Positions 33,838 to 43,972 of a stretch of DNA of 64,000 nt are shown piece by piece. The position numbers and the translations under genes are program-made. The stretch comes from Bathymodiolus thermophilus thioautotrophic gill symbiont (GTDB taxonomy: Bacteria; Pseudomonadota; Gammaproteobacteria; PS1; Pseudothioglobaceae). The stretch covers positions 806,001-870,000 of the forward strand of contig NZ_CP024634.1 in assembly GCF_003711265.1 (NCBI RefSeq), written 5' to 3'. The notes below the pieces were generated by a model. The model saw only the letters and a list, made by a program, of their open reading frames with translations. It searched no databases and was not told the origin of the DNA. Position 1 is the first letter of the stretch; each line of letters opens with the position of its first letter.

Positions 33838-34298
33838 ACTACAAACCTGTTATTGTTATTGCATTTGTCTTATTTGCATTTATTATTTTATTAGGCTATT
33901 TGGCGTTTAATTGGAATACTCAGAATATCAATTACTATCTTCAAGTTGATGATTGTCAAATAGACAAAACCAGTTGTCAAGTTAGACTTGATAAACACAG
34001 TTCTATTAAAATTAACATTTTACCAAGAGGCATTCCCAGCACTGGAAAACTAACTGTTTATATTGAGGAACAAGGTGATAAGCTTAATGAATCAAGTGTC
34101 TCTTTTGAGGCTATTGAAATTGACACGACTACGCCACAATATCGCTTATACAGGCAAACTGAGAATAGTTTTTCAGGTAGTGCTTTTTTAGCAATATGTT
34201 CATTGTCAAAACAAAGTTGGATAACACATCTCTTTGTTAAAAAAGGCAATGAAACTTGGGAAATTTCACTCCCATTTAGCAAGCAATTAGAGAACTAA
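33834..34298 (+). CDS. Membrane-anchored protein of the SCO operon, unknown
   Basis: 154 aa from TTG 33834 overlapping the SCO stop by 4 nt. One helix ([19 protein letters not shown]) and a periplasmic beta-rich domain with three Cys. It may be another oxidase assembly factor by position; no family recognised. It overlaps convergent miaB by 12 bp. Confidence 0.7.
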   Translation: MNYKPVIVIAFVLFAFIILLGYLAFNWNTQNINYYLQVDDCQIDKTSCQVRLDKHSSIKINILPRGIPSTGKLTVYIEEQGDKLNESSVSFEAIEIDTTTPQYRLYRQTENSFSGSAFLAICSLSKQSWITHLFVKKGNETWEISLPFSKQLEN

Positions 34299-35609
34299 CT
34301 CTCCGATAAGCGAATTGCCTCGTGCATCAGTGATTTTAACATCAACAATTTGACCAATTAAAGATGCATCACCTTTAAAATGCATATTACGCATATTTTC
34401 AGTGCGTCCAAACAAGTTGTTGTCTTTTTTTGCTTTATTTTCCACTAGAACTTTTTGCACACTGCCAATCATTGCTTTAGAAATGGTTTCTGTAGATTCG
34501 TCAATGGTTTTTTGCACCAGTGCAAGACGCTCTTTTTTAACCGTCATATCAACATCATCGGGATAACTGGCTGCGGGCGTACCAGGACGGGCAGAGTAAA
34601 TAAAACTGAATGATTTGTCAAATGTAATGTCGTTAATCAGTGCCATTGTGTTGTTAAAATCTTCATCGGTTTCTCCGGGAAAACCAATAATGAAATCTGA
34701 AGAGATGGAAATATCAGGGCGAATTTTGCGTAATTTCCTAATCTTTGATTTGTATTCAAGTGCGGTATGCCCGCGCTTCATTAAAGTTAAAATTTTATCG
34801 GAGCCACTTTGAATAGGCAAGTGTAAATGTGAAACCAACTCAGGCACTTCGGCATAAGCCTGAATAAGACTGTCGCTGAACTCAACAGGATGTGAAGTGG
34901 TGTAGCGAATCCTATCAATGCCGTCAATTTGAGCCACAATGTTAATTAACAGTGCCAAATCAGCCATTTCATCATCCTCCATTTTTCCTTGATAAGCATT
35001 GACATTTTGCCCTAATAAGTTCACTTCTCTTACCCCTTGATTGGCCAATATTTGCACCTCATTAATGACATCGTTAAAAGGGCGGGACACTTCTTCGCCT
35101 CGAGTGTAAGGCACGACGCAAAAGGTGCAGTATTTAGAGCATCCTTCCATGATAGAAACAAAGGCGCTTACGCCGTTGGTTTTTGGTTCAGGCAGATGGT
35201 CAAATTTTTCAATTTCTGGAAATGAAATATCAATGCTGGTTTGTTTGTTAAGGGCATTACTCAGCATATTTGGTAATCTATGTAAGGTTTGTGGGCCAAA
35301 GATAATATCAACGAAAGGCGCGCGCTTAAGAATGAGTTCCCCTTCTTGTGAAGCGACACAGCCGCCTACACCGATAATTAAATTGGGATTTTTTTCTTTA
35401 AATTTGCGCCATCGACCAAGTTGGTGAAACAGTTTTTCTTGTGCTTTTTCTCGAATAGAGCAGGTATTGAGTAGCAACACATCGGCTTCAAGTGCATCAT
35501 TGGTTAACACTAAGCCGTGTGAGTGTTTTAACACATCAATCATTTTTTGACTGTCGTATTCATTCATTTGACAGCCGAAAGTGCGAATATATAATTTAGA
35601 TGAGGGCAT
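34287..35609 (-). CDS. miaB: tRNA-2-methylthio-N6-dimethylallyladenosine synthase
   Basis: 440 aa radical-SAM methylthiotransferase. N-terminal UPF0004 domain with [11 protein letters not shown] and NTCSIREKA cysteines, radical-SAM cluster [16 protein letters not shown], and C-terminal TRAM domain. It works on the product of MiaA (14578-15495). Confidence 0.97.
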   Translation of the reverse strand: MPSSKLYIRTFGCQMNEYDSQKMIDVLKHSHGLVLTNDALEADVLLLNTCSIREKAQEKLFHQLGRWRKFKEKNPNLIIGVGGCVASQEGELILKRAPFVDIIFGPQTLHRLPNMLSNALNKQTSIDISFPEIEKFDHLPEPKTNGVSAFVSIMEGCSKYCTFCVVPYTRGEEVSRPFNDVINEVQILANQGVREVNLLGQNVNAYQGKMEDDEMADLALLINIVAQIDGIDRIRYTTSHPVEFSDSLIQAYAEVPELVSHLHLPIQSGSDKILTLMKRGHTALEYKSKIRKLRKIRPDISISSDFIIGFPGETDEDFNNTMALINDITFDKSFSFIYSARPGTPAASYPDDVDMTVKKERLALVQKTIDESTETISKAMIGSVQKVLVENKAKKDNNLFGRTENMRNMHFKGDASLIGQIVDVKITDARGNSLIGELVL

Positions 35610-36631
35610 TACTTTTGAATATGTAGTGTTTGTGTTGGGTAAGCGATTTCTGCCCCATGTTCAGCAATAATATCTGCAACGCTAAGTAATATTTTTTGCT
35701 TAATCTGCTGGTATTCATTTTTATTGACAGTTTTGGTAAAGGCATAAATATTAAAATCCAGCGATGAAGCGTTAAAATAATTGAAAAACACACGCAATGG
35801 TTGAGATTGGTCAATTTCTTTGTGGGCTTTTAGCATTGTTTCTACTTCTGTGACAATAATAGGCATTTGTGCAATGTCATCATAGCGAATGCCAATCACT
35901 TCATTGATACGGCGATTGGTCATACGCGATGGCGTTTCAATTGGAATTGATGCAAAAATTGAATTAGGAATATAAACAGGGTTTTTGCTAAAAGTACGAA
36001 TGCGCGTCATACGCCAGCCGATTTTTTCGACCGTACCTTCAAATTCTTTAGAGCGAATCCAATCTCCGACTGAAAAAGGTCTGTCCATTTGCAACAACAG
36101 ACCGCCGAAAACATTTGACAGCATATCTTTAGCGGCAAAACCCATAACCACGCCACCCACGCCACCAAAAGTAAGTAAACTGGAAATGGAAAAACCAAAG
36201 TGTTGTGCAATACCAAGTGCAATAGAAACAATAAGCAGTAATTTAACCAAGCGGGAAATCATTCTTATTGAGTCTTTGTTGATGTTAGCATTGCGTGAAA
36301 GCAGATAAGCCTCAGTGTTGGATATTGCCCGTAATACCCCCCAGGTAATGATAAAGATTGGTGTAATATCAATGTAACCAACCACTTTTTTTAGCGATGT
36401 AATGTCTTCTTTAAATATATTAATGGAAAAATAAATCCAGCCAAACCAAACCAAAACTTTGAGCGGTGCAGAAATGGATTTAATTAAATAATCGTCTAAT
36501 TGATTTTTGGTTTTACTGGCGTGAAGGGTTAATTTCTTAAGTGATAATTTTAAGGCAAAGTGTGCAATAAAGGCTATGGCGAATAAAATACCAGCAATTT
36601 CATAAGGTTTTAAGTGTTGTAAAAATTCCAT
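35609..36631 (-). CDS. MscS-family mechanosensitive channel
   Basis: 340 aa with four N-terminal membrane segments. The TM3/beta region [26 protein letters not shown] is typical of MscS pores (Gly/Ala-rich), followed by [31 protein letters not shown]. It releases solutes on osmotic down-shock. It shares one base with the miaB start. Confidence 0.92.
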   Translation of the reverse strand: MEFLQHLKPYEIAGILFAIAFIAHFALKLSLKKLTLHASKTKNQLDDYLIKSISAPLKVLVWFGWIYFSINIFKEDITSLKKVVGYIDITPIFIITWGVLRAISNTEAYLLSRNANINKDSIRMISRLVKLLLIVSIALGIAQHFGFSISSLLTFGGVGGVVMGFAAKDMLSNVFGGLLLQMDRPFSVGDWIRSKEFEGTVEKIGWRMTRIRTFSKNPVYIPNSIFASIPIETPSRMTNRRINEVIGIRYDDIAQMPIIVTEVETMLKAHKEIDQSQPLRVFFNYFNASSLDFNIYAFTKTVNKNEYQQIKQKILLSVADIIAEHGAEIAYPTQTLHIQK

Positions 36632-36632
36632 A

Positions 36633-37139
36633 TTATTTTAGATAATTAAGTGGGTTAATAAGTGTGCCAAATTTTTTCATTTCAAGATAAAAATAATCTT
36701 TTCCAGCCAGTGCAATAATTTGTCCTTTTTTTACTTCATCGCCATTTGCTACTTTTAGCGTTTGATTGTGTGCATAAGAACTGTAAAAACCTAATGGATG
36801 TTTGATAGTAATCATTTTTCCACGATCTTTCATTTTATCACTATAGGTTACAACGCCATCACGAATAGCACGCACTGGTTGATTAAAATAGGTGTTAAAG
36901 GTTAAGCCCTGATGTTCTTTAGAGAAGAATTTAATGATTTCGCCAGCAACAGGAATGGGTTCATGGTTTTTTGCCATGGTTTTTTTTGCATTATCCTCAT
37001 CAGAAGAATGTGTAATGGCATTAACACCTTCTTGAGCAGTTGACCTGTCAATCACCACCACTGGCTTGCTAGTTTTGCTAGTAAAGCAACCAGATAGCGC
37101 CATAGAAATAACCGTAATAATAATTAATTTATTTAACAT
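36633..37139 (-). CDS. Degenerate LytM (NlpD/EnvC-like) lipoprotein
   Basis: 168 aa; lipobox LSGC at residues 15-18. The M23 fold is recognisable (GLTFNTYFNQPVRAIRDGVV, IKHPLGFYSSYAHN, KKGQIIALAG) but zinc ligands are lost: the HxxxD position is NTYF, and HxH is YFYLEM. Like NlpD and EnvC, it probably activates a cell-separation amidase rather than cutting peptidoglycan. It has no LysM domain and is shorter than E. coli NlpD. Confidence 0.8.
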   Translation of the reverse strand: MLNKLIIITVISMALSGCFTSKTSKPVVVIDRSTAQEGVNAITHSSDEDNAKKTMAKNHEPIPVAGEIIKFFSKEHQGLTFNTYFNQPVRAIRDGVVTYSDKMKDRGKMITIKHPLGFYSSYAHNQTLKVANGDEVKKGQIIALAGKDYFYLEMKKFGTLINPLNYLK

Positions 37140-37707
37140 ACCAAACTCCTAGTGCAATAATAACAATCAAAAGATAACCCAAACGGTCAATGTATTTTTT
37201 TAGCCAAACATCACAAGTGTTGCCAAATTTTTTAATAAGAAATGCCACTAAGAAAAATCGTGCACCTCGTGCTAAAAATGAAATTAGTATAAACGGTAAG
37301 AGCACCATATTGGAAATACCTGCACCAATTGTAAATATTTTGTACGGCATCGGGGAAAAACCTGCAATGGCAACAATCCAAATACCATATTCTTCAAACC
37401 ATTGTTTGATAGCATCAAGCTTATCCACATAATGCAGTTTAACCAAGAGTGGCTGGATAGTGTCTATCAATAATGCACCCAAGAAATAACCAACCACACC
37501 GCCCAGCACGGATAAAACTGTGCAAATCAAGGCAAAACGATAAGCACTATTGGGTTTTCTTAATACCATAGGCGCAAGCAGGGCATCAGGTGGTGGATAG
37601 GGCAAAATGAAAGATTCTACAAAACTTATCAGTGCAAGCCAGTAAATGGCATACTTACTTTGTGCCCAATCTAATGTTGTCTGATAAAGTTTGGAGAAAA
37701 TTTTCAC
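37129..37707 (-). CDS. yqaA: YqaA/DedA-type (VTT-domain) membrane protein
   Basis: 192 aa from GTG 37707, which directly follows the glyQ stop (TAAGGTG); a longer frame reaching 37755 would lie inside glyQ. The family segments SFVESFILPYPPPDALLAP, GGVVGYFLGALL and AGFSPMPYKIFTIGAG are present. Related DedA proteins move polyprenyl phosphate or phospholipids across membranes; YqaA itself is uncharacterised. Confidence 0.88.
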   Translation of the reverse strand: MKIFSKLYQTTLDWAQSKYAIYWLALISFVESFILPYPPPDALLAPMVLRKPNSAYRFALICTVLSVLGGVVGYFLGALLIDTIQPLLVKLHYVDKLDAIKQWFEEYGIWIVAIAGFSPMPYKIFTIGAGISNMVLLPFILISFLARGARFFLVAFLIKKFGNTCDVWLKKYIDRLGYLLIVIIALGVWYVK

Positions 37708-37708
37708 C

Positions 37709-38608
37709 TTAGTCTTTCTTGACCATGGGAAAACCCAGCGCTTGTCGAGAATCATAATATGCCTTAGCCACTTTTTGACTCATTGAACGCACTCGACGGA
37801 TAAAACGCGCTCTATCAGTAACGCTAATTGCATGTCGTGCATCAAGCAAATTAAACAAGTGCGATGCCTTCATTACTTGCTCGTAAGCGGGGTAGGGTAG
37901 TGCTTCATCGATTAACCTTTCATTCATCGCCTCAGCTTCGTCAAATTGTTTAAACAAAACTTCGGTATCAGCAATTTCAAAATTATACTTAGACTGCTCT
38001 ACTTCGTTTTGATGAAATACATCGCCATAACTCACGCCATCAACCCACACCAAATCATATACACTGTCCACACCCTGTAAATACATCGCCAAACGCTCAA
38101 GCCCGTAAGTCAACTCACCCGAAACAGGCTTACACGGCAATCCGCCAATTTGTTGAAAATAAGTGAATTGAGAAACTTCCATGCCATTCAGCCAAATTTC
38201 CCAACCCAATCCCCAAGCACCAAGCGTGGGTGATTCCCAGTTATCTTCAACAAAACGCACATCATGCTTCGTTAAGTCAATGCCAATTTCCGTTAAAGAT
38301 TCCAAATACAAATCTTGAATATTTTTAGGCGACGGCTTAAGTAATACTTGAAATTGATAATAATGTTGCAAACGGTTTGGATTTTCCCCGTAACGCCCAT
38401 CAGTCGGGCGACGAGAGGGTTGCACATAAGCCGCCTTCCAAGGTTCGGGCCCAATTGCCCTTAAAAAAGTGGCAGGGTGAAAAGTCCCTGCCCCCATTTC
38501 CATATCAAAAGGTTGTAGTAAGGTACAACCTTTTGACGCCCAAAATGATTGTAATTTTAGAATTAAGTTCTGAAATGAAGTTGTTGCATCTAAATCTTGT
38601 AATGACAT
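37709..38608 (-). CDS. glyQ: Glycyl-tRNA synthetase alpha subunit
   Basis: 299 aa with class II motifs: [56 protein letters not shown]. It needs the beta subunit GlyS, which usually follows directly; here yqaA follows instead, so glyS must be elsewhere. Confidence 0.97.
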   Translation of the reverse strand: MSLQDLDATTSFQNLILKLQSFWASKGCTLLQPFDMEMGAGTFHPATFLRAIGPEPWKAAYVQPSRRPTDGRYGENPNRLQHYYQFQVLLKPSPKNIQDLYLESLTEIGIDLTKHDVRFVEDNWESPTLGAWGLGWEIWLNGMEVSQFTYFQQIGGLPCKPVSGELTYGLERLAMYLQGVDSVYDLVWVDGVSYGDVFHQNEVEQSKYNFEIADTEVLFKQFDEAEAMNERLIDEALPYPAYEQVMKASHLFNLLDARHAISVTDRARFIRRVRSMSQKVAKAYYDSRQALGFPMVKKD

Positions 38609-38642
38609 ATTAAGACAATAAAAATAAAGTAAATTTTACCTT

Positions 38643-38699
38643 GAGACCTTTGCATAAATATGGATTCTTGACGATTATTCATATTTATGCAAAGGTCTC
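38643..38699. mobile_element. Minimal MITE: two terminal repeats only
   Basis: 57 bp: GAGACCTTTGCATAAATATG joined by 17 bp to CATATTTATGCAAAGGTCTC. The whole middle of the element is deleted. It lies between glyQ and ahcY. Confidence 0.9.
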
Positions 38700-38703
38700 A
38701 CTT

Positions 38704-38757
38704 TATGCCATTTTCAAGCATAAAATAAACACCCTGTTAAGTTTTACTTGAAAATGC
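38704..38757. repeat. Second-family palindromic repeat
   Basis: TATGCCATTTTCAAG near 38704 and CTTGAAAATGCAAAG near 38747 form 9-bp arms around AAAATAAACACCCTG. It could also act as a weak stop after ahcY. Confidence 0.5.
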
Positions 38758-38770
38758 AAAGTAAAAGCCT

Positions 38771-40141
38771 TTAATACTTATAACTTTCAGGTTTAAATGG
38801 CCCCTCTTTAGGGACATTGATGTAATCAGCCTGAGCACTTGTCATGGTCGTAAGCACACCACCAAAACCGCCAACCATACCTAGAGCCACTTCTTCATCA
38901 AGTTTTTTAGGCAACACTTCAACATAAATATCACCACCTTTGTCGGCAAATTTTGCATCAAACAAATGCATTTGCGCTAAAACTTGGTTGGCAAATGAGC
39001 CATCCATAATACGGCTTGGGTGTCCTGTGGCATTACCCAAATTTACCAAGCGACCTTCGGATAATAAAATCAGGTAATCATTTTTGTTGTTTGTTCTAAA
39101 GATACGGTGAACTTGGGGCTTAACCTCATCCCAACGCCAATTGTCACGCATATATTGAGTGTCAATTTCATTGTCAAAATGCCCAATATTACAAACCACG
39201 GCACCTGATTTAAGGGTTTGTAGCATAGCATTGTCACACACATTAATATTGCCTGTGGTAGTAACAATTAAATCAGTGGTGCCTAATAAGCCTATATTGA
39301 TACCGTCAATTGAATTGGTGTTAATGCCGTCAATATAAGGGGACACAATTTCAAAACCATCCATACACGCTTGCATGGCACAAATCGGGTCAATTTCGCT
39401 GATTTTAACAATCATCCCTTCTTGTCGTAGAGATTGTGCAGACCCTTTGCCAACATCACCATAGCCAATGACCAGTGCTTTTTTGCCTGACATTAGCATA
39501 TCGGTGCCTCGTTTAATGGCATCGTTTAACGAGTGGCGACAACCGTATTTGTTGTCATTTTTTGATTTGGTAATGGAGTCGTTGACATTAATAGCAGGGA
39601 CTTTAAGTGAGCCTTCTTGCATCATTTCTAATAAACGATGAACGCCTGTTGTGGTTTCTTCGCTAATACCATGAATGTTTTGTAGCATTTCTGGGTATTT
39701 TTCATGCAACATTTGCGTTAAATCACCGCCATCATCAAGCACCATATTGGCTGCCCAAGGTTTGTCGTTATCCAAAATGGTTTGCTCAATACACCATAAA
39801 AATTCTTCCTCTGTTTCCCCTTTCCAGGCAAAAGTTGGAATATCAGCTGCCACCATTGCTGCTGCCGCATGGTCTTGTGTTGAAAAAATATTACAACTTG
39901 ACCAGCGAACTTGCGCACCTAAATCAACCAATGTTTCCATTAAAACAGCGGTTTGAATAGTCATGTGAATGCAACCGAGAATTTTGGCATCTTTTAGAGG
40001 TTGTGTGCTTTGATATTTTGTTCGTAGTGCCATCAGTGCAGGCATTTCCGCTTCTGCAAGTTCTATTTCTTTACGACCGTAATCAGCCAGCGTCATGTCA
40101 GCGACTTTGTAATCGCCCTTATTTAGTGTGTTGTTGCTCAT
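38771..40141 (-). CDS. ahcY: Adenosylhomocysteinase
   Basis: 456 aa. The NAD-binding [17 protein letters not shown], substrate regions [21 protein letters not shown] and the C-terminal [10 protein letters not shown] are standard. It hydrolyses S-adenosylhomocysteine, the by-product of SAM-dependent methylation. AGGAG lies before the ATG. A 230-nt leader carries an SAH riboswitch and another structured element; metK lies directly upstream on the same strand. Confidence 0.97.
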   Translation of the reverse strand: MSNNTLNKGDYKVADMTLADYGRKEIELAEAEMPALMALRTKYQSTQPLKDAKILGCIHMTIQTAVLMETLVDLGAQVRWSSCNIFSTQDHAAAAMVAADIPTFAWKGETEEEFLWCIEQTILDNDKPWAANMVLDDGGDLTQMLHEKYPEMLQNIHGISEETTTGVHRLLEMMQEGSLKVPAINVNDSITKSKNDNKYGCRHSLNDAIKRGTDMLMSGKKALVIGYGDVGKGSAQSLRQEGMIVKISEIDPICAMQACMDGFEIVSPYIDGINTNSIDGINIGLLGTTDLIVTTTGNINVCDNAMLQTLKSGAVVCNIGHFDNEIDTQYMRDNWRWDEVKPQVHRIFRTNNKNDYLILLSEGRLVNLGNATGHPSRIMDGSFANQVLAQMHLFDAKFADKGGDIYVEVLPKKLDEEVALGMVGGFGGVLTTMTSAQADYINVPKEGPFKPESYKY

Positions 40142-40180
40142 TTTATACTCCTAATGGGTAAGTTGTTTGGTGTGAGTCCG

Positions 40181-40260
40181 TTACGATTTAAGGATGTTGA
40201 AAAAGAAGGCGTCTCTTGCAAATAAAAAAGCACCTGTCTCTACCTTCTCTTCAATCGTAA
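40181..40260 (-). promoter_or_regulatory. Long stem element in the ahcY leader
   Basis: Outer arms TTACGATT (40260-40253) and AATCGTAA (40188-40181) enclose inner arms GAGAAGG/CCTTCTTTTTC (about 40251-40243 and 40209-40199). About 18 pairs surround a 33-nt loop region with its own TGC/GCA hairpin. It lies between the SAH aptamer and the ribosome site, so it is a candidate expression platform or a separate regulatory RNA. Confidence 0.45.
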
Positions 40261-40293
40261 TAACCACAAAAAAAACTTACAAATTTAAAAAAA

Positions 40294-40356
40294 GATGAGC
40301 GCCGTTTTGATTTGCCAAGCCTGATTGAAAATTTTTTCCAATGCAACGCCCCTTGG
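40294..40356 (-). promoter_or_regulatory. SAH riboswitch upstream of ahcY
   Basis: The minus strand shows the class features: P1 CCAAG/CTTGG; a GGGGCGTTGCA segment; P2 ATTGGAAAA/TTTTCAAT; CAGGCTTGG; and AACGGCGCTCATC. GGGCGT pairs with GCGCTC as the pseudoknot. A U7 tract follows at 40293-40287. SAH riboswitches raise ahcY expression when SAH accumulates. Confidence 0.85.
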
Positions 40357-40372
40357 CATATTGTCAAATATT

Positions 40373-41488
40373 TTACTTGATTTTTTCCCAACTAATGTTA
40401 GTTTCTGTGCGACCAAAATGCCCATAAGCAGCAGTTTGTTGATAAATAGGGCGCTTTAAATCCAGCATAGTGATCAAACCTTTGGGGCGCAAATCAAAAT
40501 CTGCATTAACAAATTCTTCAATCTCTGCCACAGGCATTTTTTCCGTGCCAAAAGTTTCAATGCTGATTGAAGTCGGCTGTGCCACGCCAATTGCATAAGA
40601 CACTTGAATTTCGCATTTATCTGCCATACCAGCAGCCACAATATTTTTTGCCACATAGCGTGTGGCATACGCTGCACTTCTGTCCACTTTTGAAGGGTCT
40701 TTGCCTGAAAAAGCACCGCCCCCATGTCGTGCCATACCACCGTAAGTATCAACAATAATTTTACGCCCCGTTAAACCCGCATCTCCCACAGGGCCACCGA
40801 TAACGAAAGCACCCGTTGGGTTAATGTGGTATTGGGTTTTGTCGCTTAACCATTTGGCAGGTAGAATGGCTTTAATAATTTCTTCCATAATCGCTTCTTT
40901 AAGGTCTGCTTGGGTAATGTCGCCATCATGCTGAGTGGACAAAACCACCGCATCAATGCCAACCACTTTGCCTTCCTTGTAAACGCAAGAAACTTGCGCT
41001 TTGGCATCAGGGCGTAACCACGCTAATTTGCCACTCAACATTAAATCCGCTTGTTTTTTAACCAAGTGATGTGCGTAAGTAATCGGTGCTGGCATCAAAA
41101 TTTCAGTTTCATTGCAAGCATAGCCAAACATCAAGCCTTGGTCGCCCGCACCTTGTTCATGGTCGTCAAATTCATCAACTCCCATGGCAATTTCTGGTGA
41201 TTGTTCACCCAGTAAATTGGTGATTTTGCAAGTGTTACCTGTAAAACCATATTCTTCTTTGGTGTAACCAATGCTGTTAATAGTATCTCGCACAATTCTG
41301 TCGTAATCGACAGAAGCAGTGGTGGTAATTTCACCTGCCAACACCACATCATTGTCTTTAACCAAAGTTTCACAAGCCACACGAGCATTTTTATCTTGCG
41401 TTAAAATCGCATCTAATATGGCATCAGAAACTTGGTCGCAAACTTTATCGGGATGTCCGGCAGAAACGGACTCAGAGGTGAAAATCAT
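40373..41488 (-). CDS. metK: S-adenosylmethionine synthetase
   Basis: 371 aa. [21 protein letters not shown] at the N-terminus, [11 protein letters not shown], and [19 protein letters not shown] at the ATP site. It makes SAM from methionine and ATP. Preceded by a SAM-binding leader with a terminator, and followed by ahcY with an SAH switch, so the methyl cycle is sensed at both ends. AGGAG is upstream of the ATG. Confidence 0.97.
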   Translation of the reverse strand: MIFTSESVSAGHPDKVCDQVSDAILDAILTQDKNARVACETLVKDNDVVLAGEITTTASVDYDRIVRDTINSIGYTKEEYGFTGNTCKITNLLGEQSPEIAMGVDEFDDHEQGAGDQGLMFGYACNETEILMPAPITYAHHLVKKQADLMLSGKLAWLRPDAKAQVSCVYKEGKVVGIDAVVLSTQHDGDITQADLKEAIMEEIIKAILPAKWLSDKTQYHINPTGAFVIGGPVGDAGLTGRKIIVDTYGGMARHGGGAFSGKDPSKVDRSAAYATRYVAKNIVAAGMADKCEIQVSYAIGVAQPTSISIETFGTEKMPVAEIEEFVNADFDLRPKGLITMLDLKRPIYQQTAAYGHFGRTETNISWEKIK

Positions 41489-41506
41489 TTTTATTCTCCT
41501 AAAAAA

Positions 41507-41534
41507 TATAAAAAACCCCTGTAAAGCGGGGTTT
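41507..41534 (-). terminator. Terminator in the metK leader (attenuator)
   Basis: Minus strand AAACCCC-GCTTTACA-GGGGTTT, then TTT and an AT-rich run, ending 19 nt before the metK ATG. Placed directly after the SAM-II-like aptamer, it suggests transcription control of metK. Confidence 0.8.
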
Positions 41535-41544
41535 CAAAGGAAAA

Positions 41545-41606
41545 CCTACTTTAGCTTGTTTTAGTTACCGTGGTAACAACGCTAGCAATCGGGCAAATCA
41601 GCGTGT
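41545..41606 (-). promoter_or_regulatory. SAM-II/SAM-V-like riboswitch upstream of metK
   Basis: Minus strand P1 ACGCT...AGCGT encloses GATTTGCCCGATTGCT, matching the SAM-II loop GAUUU..CCG.AUUGC as I remember it. Downstream GCTAAA and a GG pair for the pseudoknot (with CC of the loop) are present. An extra small hairpin GTTACCACGGTAAC separates the two halves, a variation on the known class. Confidence 0.65.
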
Positions 41607-41612
41607 ATAAAA

Positions 41613-41635
41613 ATAGGAAATTATACAGAGGTCTG
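41613..41635 (-). promoter_or_regulatory. Putative metK promoter made from a MITE end
   Basis: TATAAT on the minus strand (41625-41620) sits inside AGACCTCTGTATAAT, a variant of the MITE terminal repeat; the start would fall just before the riboswitch. No convincing -35 is visible. Confidence 0.4.
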
Positions 41636-41682
41636 GATTGAAAAAATTATTTCACACATAATATTTTCTTCTTTTTTATGTA

Positions 41683-41844
41683 GAGACCTTTGCATAAATA
41701 TGAATAATCATCAAAAATCCTCGCTTCACCCACTTGGTAATTTTTTAAACCCAGCCTTAGCCCTGCTAGGACAAGGTTTAAGAAAATTACCAAGTGGGTA
41801 AAAATTGAATTTTGCTAATCATCCATATTTATGCAAAGGTCTCA
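41683..41844. mobile_element. MITE, full-length copy
   Basis: 162 bp with near-perfect 20-bp ends, inner arms CACCCACTTGGTAATTTTTT and AAAATTACCAAGTGGGT, and centre CCTTAGCCCTGCTAGGACAAGG. It lies next to the IS5-type transposase remnant. Confidence 0.95.
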
Positions 41845-41879
41845 TATTATTTCTGATACAGCAGTATTTTTTCCAACAT

Positions 41880-42325
41880 AAACGGCGGTTGAACTGGTAA
41901 ACAAATGAGTCATTGGCATAAATTACGCAATAAAGCAATCAGCAAAAGAAGGTTTGTGGTTGAACGCACCTTTGGTACGCTCAAACGCACTTATGGTTTG
42001 GCAAGAAGTCGTTATATTGGTTTAGAGAAAGTTGCCAGCGAAGTTAATCTTAAAGCTATTGCTTATAATCTAGTTAGAGCGGCGAATGTTTATATTAACA
42101 AGGGATTAAATACAACTTAGGGATTATTGTGTCTTCTTTGTGGAAACATTAACTTAAATAGAGTAAAAAATGAGCGATTTATAGTTGATATTGATGATTT
42201 TTTTAATGAAAGTTGGGTTTTATATGTTTTTTGACTTTGAAAAGTCAAAAATTGAGGGTTTTGATGGTTGGCTTTAGGATGTTATGCAGGGGTCTTAAAT
42301 GGTATTGTTTGCACAAAGGTCTCTA
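41880..42325 (+). mobile_element. IS5-type insertion sequence remnant (transposase C-terminus)
   Basis: The ORF 41905-42120 (71 codons) encodes VVERTFGTLKRTYGLARSRY and LKAIAYNLVRAANVY, the C-terminal catalytic-Glu region of IS5-group DDE transposases; the front two-thirds is missing. The right end TTTGCACAAAGGTCTC (42308-42323) closely resembles the MITE ends, so this element class probably mobilised the MITEs. The region 42326-42601 before the next gene is AT-rich with no recognised feature. Confidence 0.8.
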
Positions 42326-42601
42326 GTGTTTGCTTGTAACAAAGAGTGCGGTTATTTTCGTATATTCACCGTTGATTGAAATATTTTTTTTGATTGAAAC
42401 CATTGCGCCATCTAGGTTTGCTGTATTTTAATTTATATTTTAAAATCGATAGACATTCAAACATTAATTGATGTAAAATCAGTTTACTTCATAAATATAC
42501 TATTGGATTTACCCTTTTTTCAAAGGGCGTTGAATTAATAAACATAAAGCCATATAATTTGGTAAAGATTACATTGTTATGGTTTGTCATTAAGGATGAC
42601 C

Positions 42602-43609
42602 ATGAAAACAATAAAGTTAAGTGCCTTAAGTTTGTTGCTTTTCAGTAGTTTTAATGTATTAGGCGACTCAACTACTGAATGCCGTGCAAGAGACCAAAGT
42701 ATTATTCCAAATTCTTCCTACAAGAGTGCGACATCATGTGTCTGTAAAACTGGATATAGTGGGCGTATTACTGGAGACTCCTCTAGTGGTTTTTTAGGAG
42801 CGTGCACCCTTGTCGAAGACTCTGCAGGTATATCATCAGCTGTATGGGTTACTTCTATCGTTGCAATAGGGTTTACAAGTCTTACAGGTCTTGCTACTGC
42901 TGCTGGTTATTACATTTATAGAGTCAAAATAGCGAAATTAAGTGCAAATTCTGAGATGAATGAGTTAGGAGGAGATATTCAATCCATTGCCAATGATGAA
43001 GCGATTGTCAATGATGGAGCGTCAGGGAGTTCTATTGATTCCATATATTCTCTCGCCTCTCCAATTGAGCGCACTAATTACGATCTTTACGACCTCCCTA
43101 CTAATTTTCCATCAAGAGCTGATAATATGGTAGAAGGAGATTATGATCTAGCAAGACCTATAGATGAATTGTCTATTGAAGGACATTATGCAGAACCCAA
43201 AGATATATTTTTAGATGAAAGCCATTATGCGACCCCCTATGAAGAATCACTTTCAACTGGATTGCCCAATCCAGCAGAGGCTTCCCTGCCTAATGATTAT
43301 CTATATGCCACAGTAAGCAAGAAAAAATTTATACCTGAGTTGGAATTCCAAGATTCAGGTGAGGAAATAGATTCAGGAGGACTTGGAGAGCAAGTGAAAG
43401 ATGTTCAAGAGCATATTATTGAAGATACCAAGATAAGTGAAGAAGGTACTGGAGAAATAGAAGAGGCGGGGGCGTATTTTGAAGGTCAGACAATTTCTAA
43501 CCCCAATATTGCCAATGTTGTTCCAACAAATGACATTATCACTGATCCTGAATACCAAAGTGTGAGTGGGCAGAATAAAACACAAGATGACTTAGGGGGG
43601 TGTGAATAG
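42602..43609 (+). CDS. Single-pass membrane protein with Tyr-rich acidic tail (paralog 1)
   Basis: 335 aa; start at 42602 behind AAGG. Signal peptide (LSALSLLLFSSFNVLG), then a small Cys domain with the pattern TEC..D.S.IPNS..KS...CVC.TGY....GGF.GAC shared by the two paralogs at 50452 and 51765. One membrane helix (residues ~75-105) precedes a 220-residue acidic tail. The tail has many tyrosine motifs (SIYSLASP, NYDLYDLP, DYDLARPIDE, HYAEP, HYATPYEE, DYLYATV, DPEYQSV) and ends with a penultimate Cys (GGCE). Function unknown; possibly surface or host interaction. Confidence 0.8.
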   Translation: MKTIKLSALSLLLFSSFNVLGDSTTECRARDQSIIPNSSYKSATSCVCKTGYSGRITGDSSSGFLGACTLVEDSAGISSAVWVTSIVAIGFTSLTGLATAAGYYIYRVKIAKLSANSEMNELGGDIQSIANDEAIVNDGASGSSIDSIYSLASPIERTNYDLYDLPTNFPSRADNMVEGDYDLARPIDELSIEGHYAEPKDIFLDESHYATPYEESLSTGLPNPAEASLPNDYLYATVSKKKFIPELEFQDSGEEIDSGGLGEQVKDVQEHIIEDTKISEEGTGEIEEAGAYFEGQTISNPNIANVVPTNDIITDPEYQSVSGQNKTQDDLGGCE

Positions 43610-43635
43610 CGCCTTAAATCTAAAGCAAGTATTTA

Positions 43636-43796
43636 GAGACCTTTGCATAAATATGAATAATCATCAAGAATCCTCGTTTCACCCACTTGGTAATTTTTTA
43701 AACCCAGCCTTAGCCCTGCTAGGACAAGGTTTAAGAAAATCACCAAGTGGGCAAAAATTGAATTTTGCTAATCATCCATATTTATGCAAAGGTCTC
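43636..43796. mobile_element. MITE behind paralog 1
   Basis: 161 bp, full ends; flanked by ATTTA and ATTTG (4 of 5 matching). The rest of the gap to 43972 is AT-rich without a recognised feature. Confidence 0.93.
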
Positions 43797-43972
43797 ATTT
43801 GGTTATTCATTGGATTTAATGTAATACATAAACGAAGTAACACATAAGCGAAAAAAGTAATGCAAACTTGATAAGGCTGTGATATTAAAAAAAGCCTTTT
43901 TTTTAAAATTACGATGTAATTTTAATTTTTTTTAACAAAGATAGTTTTACTATTTATAACAGAGATTAACTT

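Noticed and set aside
36633-37139. Active M23 endopeptidase
   Set aside because: Zinc-ligand positions are replaced; better described as an NlpD/EnvC-like activator.
40362-40367. TTGACA on the minus strand after metK as -35 of an ahcY promoter
   Set aside because: No -10 box at 16-18 bp; it lies at the edge of the SAH aptamer.
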